This document shows positions 63,859-64,000 of a stretch of 64,000 bases of DNA, one piece after another (position 1 is the first letter of the stretch; every line of letters starts with the position of its first letter). The position numbers and the translations under genes were made by a program. Origin of the DNA: Auanema rhodensis. Taxonomy: Eukaryota > Nematoda > Chromadorea > Rhabditida > Rhabditidae. A model generated the notes under the pieces. That model did no database searches. It was not told the DNA's origin and was given only the letters and a program-made list of their open reading frames with translations. The stretch lies in assembly GCA_964057225.1 (NCBI GenBank), contig OZ059894.1, positions 18,940,476 to 19,004,475 on the forward strand, in the 5' to 3' direction.

Positions 63859-64000
63859 GCAAAGACGATGGACAATGTTATTCAACGAAAAAATTAATTC
63901 TTCAGGGTGAAAATCGAGGATATAAGTGTGAACTTATATCAGTTGATATCTCGGTGCATTTTTAAGCTAGCGCAAATCTGATAACACAGATCGACGCAGC
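63859..64000. repeat. Partial monomer at right edge (p1-p142)
   Basis: The first 142 bases of a monomer, cut by the window end inside the long inverted repeat (the right arm is cut after AGC). The array continues beyond the window. Confidence 0.97.

Larger units (their letters stand above)
1..64000. repeat. Satellite DNA array, 351-bp monomer, 181 full copies plus one partial
   Basis: The block GCAAAGACGATGGACAATG recurs at 1, 352, 703, 1054, 1470 and so on to 63859, nearly always 351 bp apart. The exceptions are five 416-bp copies, ten 350-bp copies, five 353-bp copies and two 352-bp copies; with these, the 64 kb sums exactly to 181 copies and 142 bases. Neighbouring copies differ at only a few positions. 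Nothing unrelated interrupts the array and neither edge is reached. No gene is present: a typical copy has stop codons that close the frames, and only one chance frame of about 75 codons exists (see rejected items). Arrays like this are typical of centromeric or pericentromeric heterochromatin of eukaryotes. The monomer length is close to two nucleosome repeats, a common satellite size. I do not recognise the family. Confidence 0.98.

Noticed and set aside
1-64000. Protein-coding repeat because 351 = 117 x 3
   Set aside because: The phase would be kept between copies, but stop codons in the monomer close the frames, and 350-, 352- and 353-bp copies are tolerated. There is no bias of changes to third positions that I can see.
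1-64000. CRISPR array or bacterial repeat
   Set aside because: There are no short repeats separated by unique spacers and no cas genes. The unit is 351 bp and repeats without spacers.
1-64000. Telomere repeats or microsatellites
   Set aside because: No simple telomeric motif is present. The only simple-sequence change is the small TA expansion in five 353-bp copies.

Overview
The whole 64 kb window is one uninterrupted tandem array of a satellite DNA. Reading in phase from base 1 (the repeat is taken to start at the GCAAAGACG block), I count 181 complete head-to-tail copies plus a 142-bp partial copy at the right edge. The basic monomer is 351 bp, about 31% G+C by hand count of a typical copy (13313-13663). 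All copies lie on the same strand. I found no gene, RNA gene, transposable element, unrelated insertion or array boundary. Both ends of the window lie inside the array.

A pure array this long, with nested higher-order repeats, points to pericentromeric, centromeric or other heterochromatic DNA of a eukaryote. CpG is not depleted in the monomer (12 CpG against about 8.6 expected from its base composition), which fits an invertebrate such as an insect better than a vertebrate. That is weak inference, and I cannot name the species or the satellite family.

Five sub-arrays can be told apart by diagnostic bases. Sub-array A (1-5811, 16 copies) carries T at monomer position 54 and most of the 416-bp compound monomers. 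Sub-array B (5812-21383, 44 copies) contains three-monomer and seven-monomer higher-order repeats made from a few named monomer types. Sub-array C (21384-34024, 36 copies) is where the G-to-C change at position 224 first appears, together with 350-bp and 353-bp length variants. Sub-array D (34025-39288, 15 copies) is marked by C at position 88. Sub-array E (39289-64000, 70 copies plus the partial one) mixes two late-monomer types (C at 287; A at 312 with A at 323) with G or C at 224 and several local alleles.

Each monomer holds four inverted repeats (positions 61-82, 100-150, 234-261, 285-303). A stretch of about 62 bp around the third (225-286) is almost invariant across the window while other parts vary freely, so it is the best candidate for a protein-binding or otherwise constrained element. 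Shared indels and rare bases show that blocks of one to about ten monomers have been copied within the array, that crossovers have joined different monomer types inside a monomer, and that one 65-bp internal duplication arose at a 3-bp microhomology and was then spread with its surroundings. Monomer positions below (p1-p351) refer to the phase in which the first monomer is bases 1-351.
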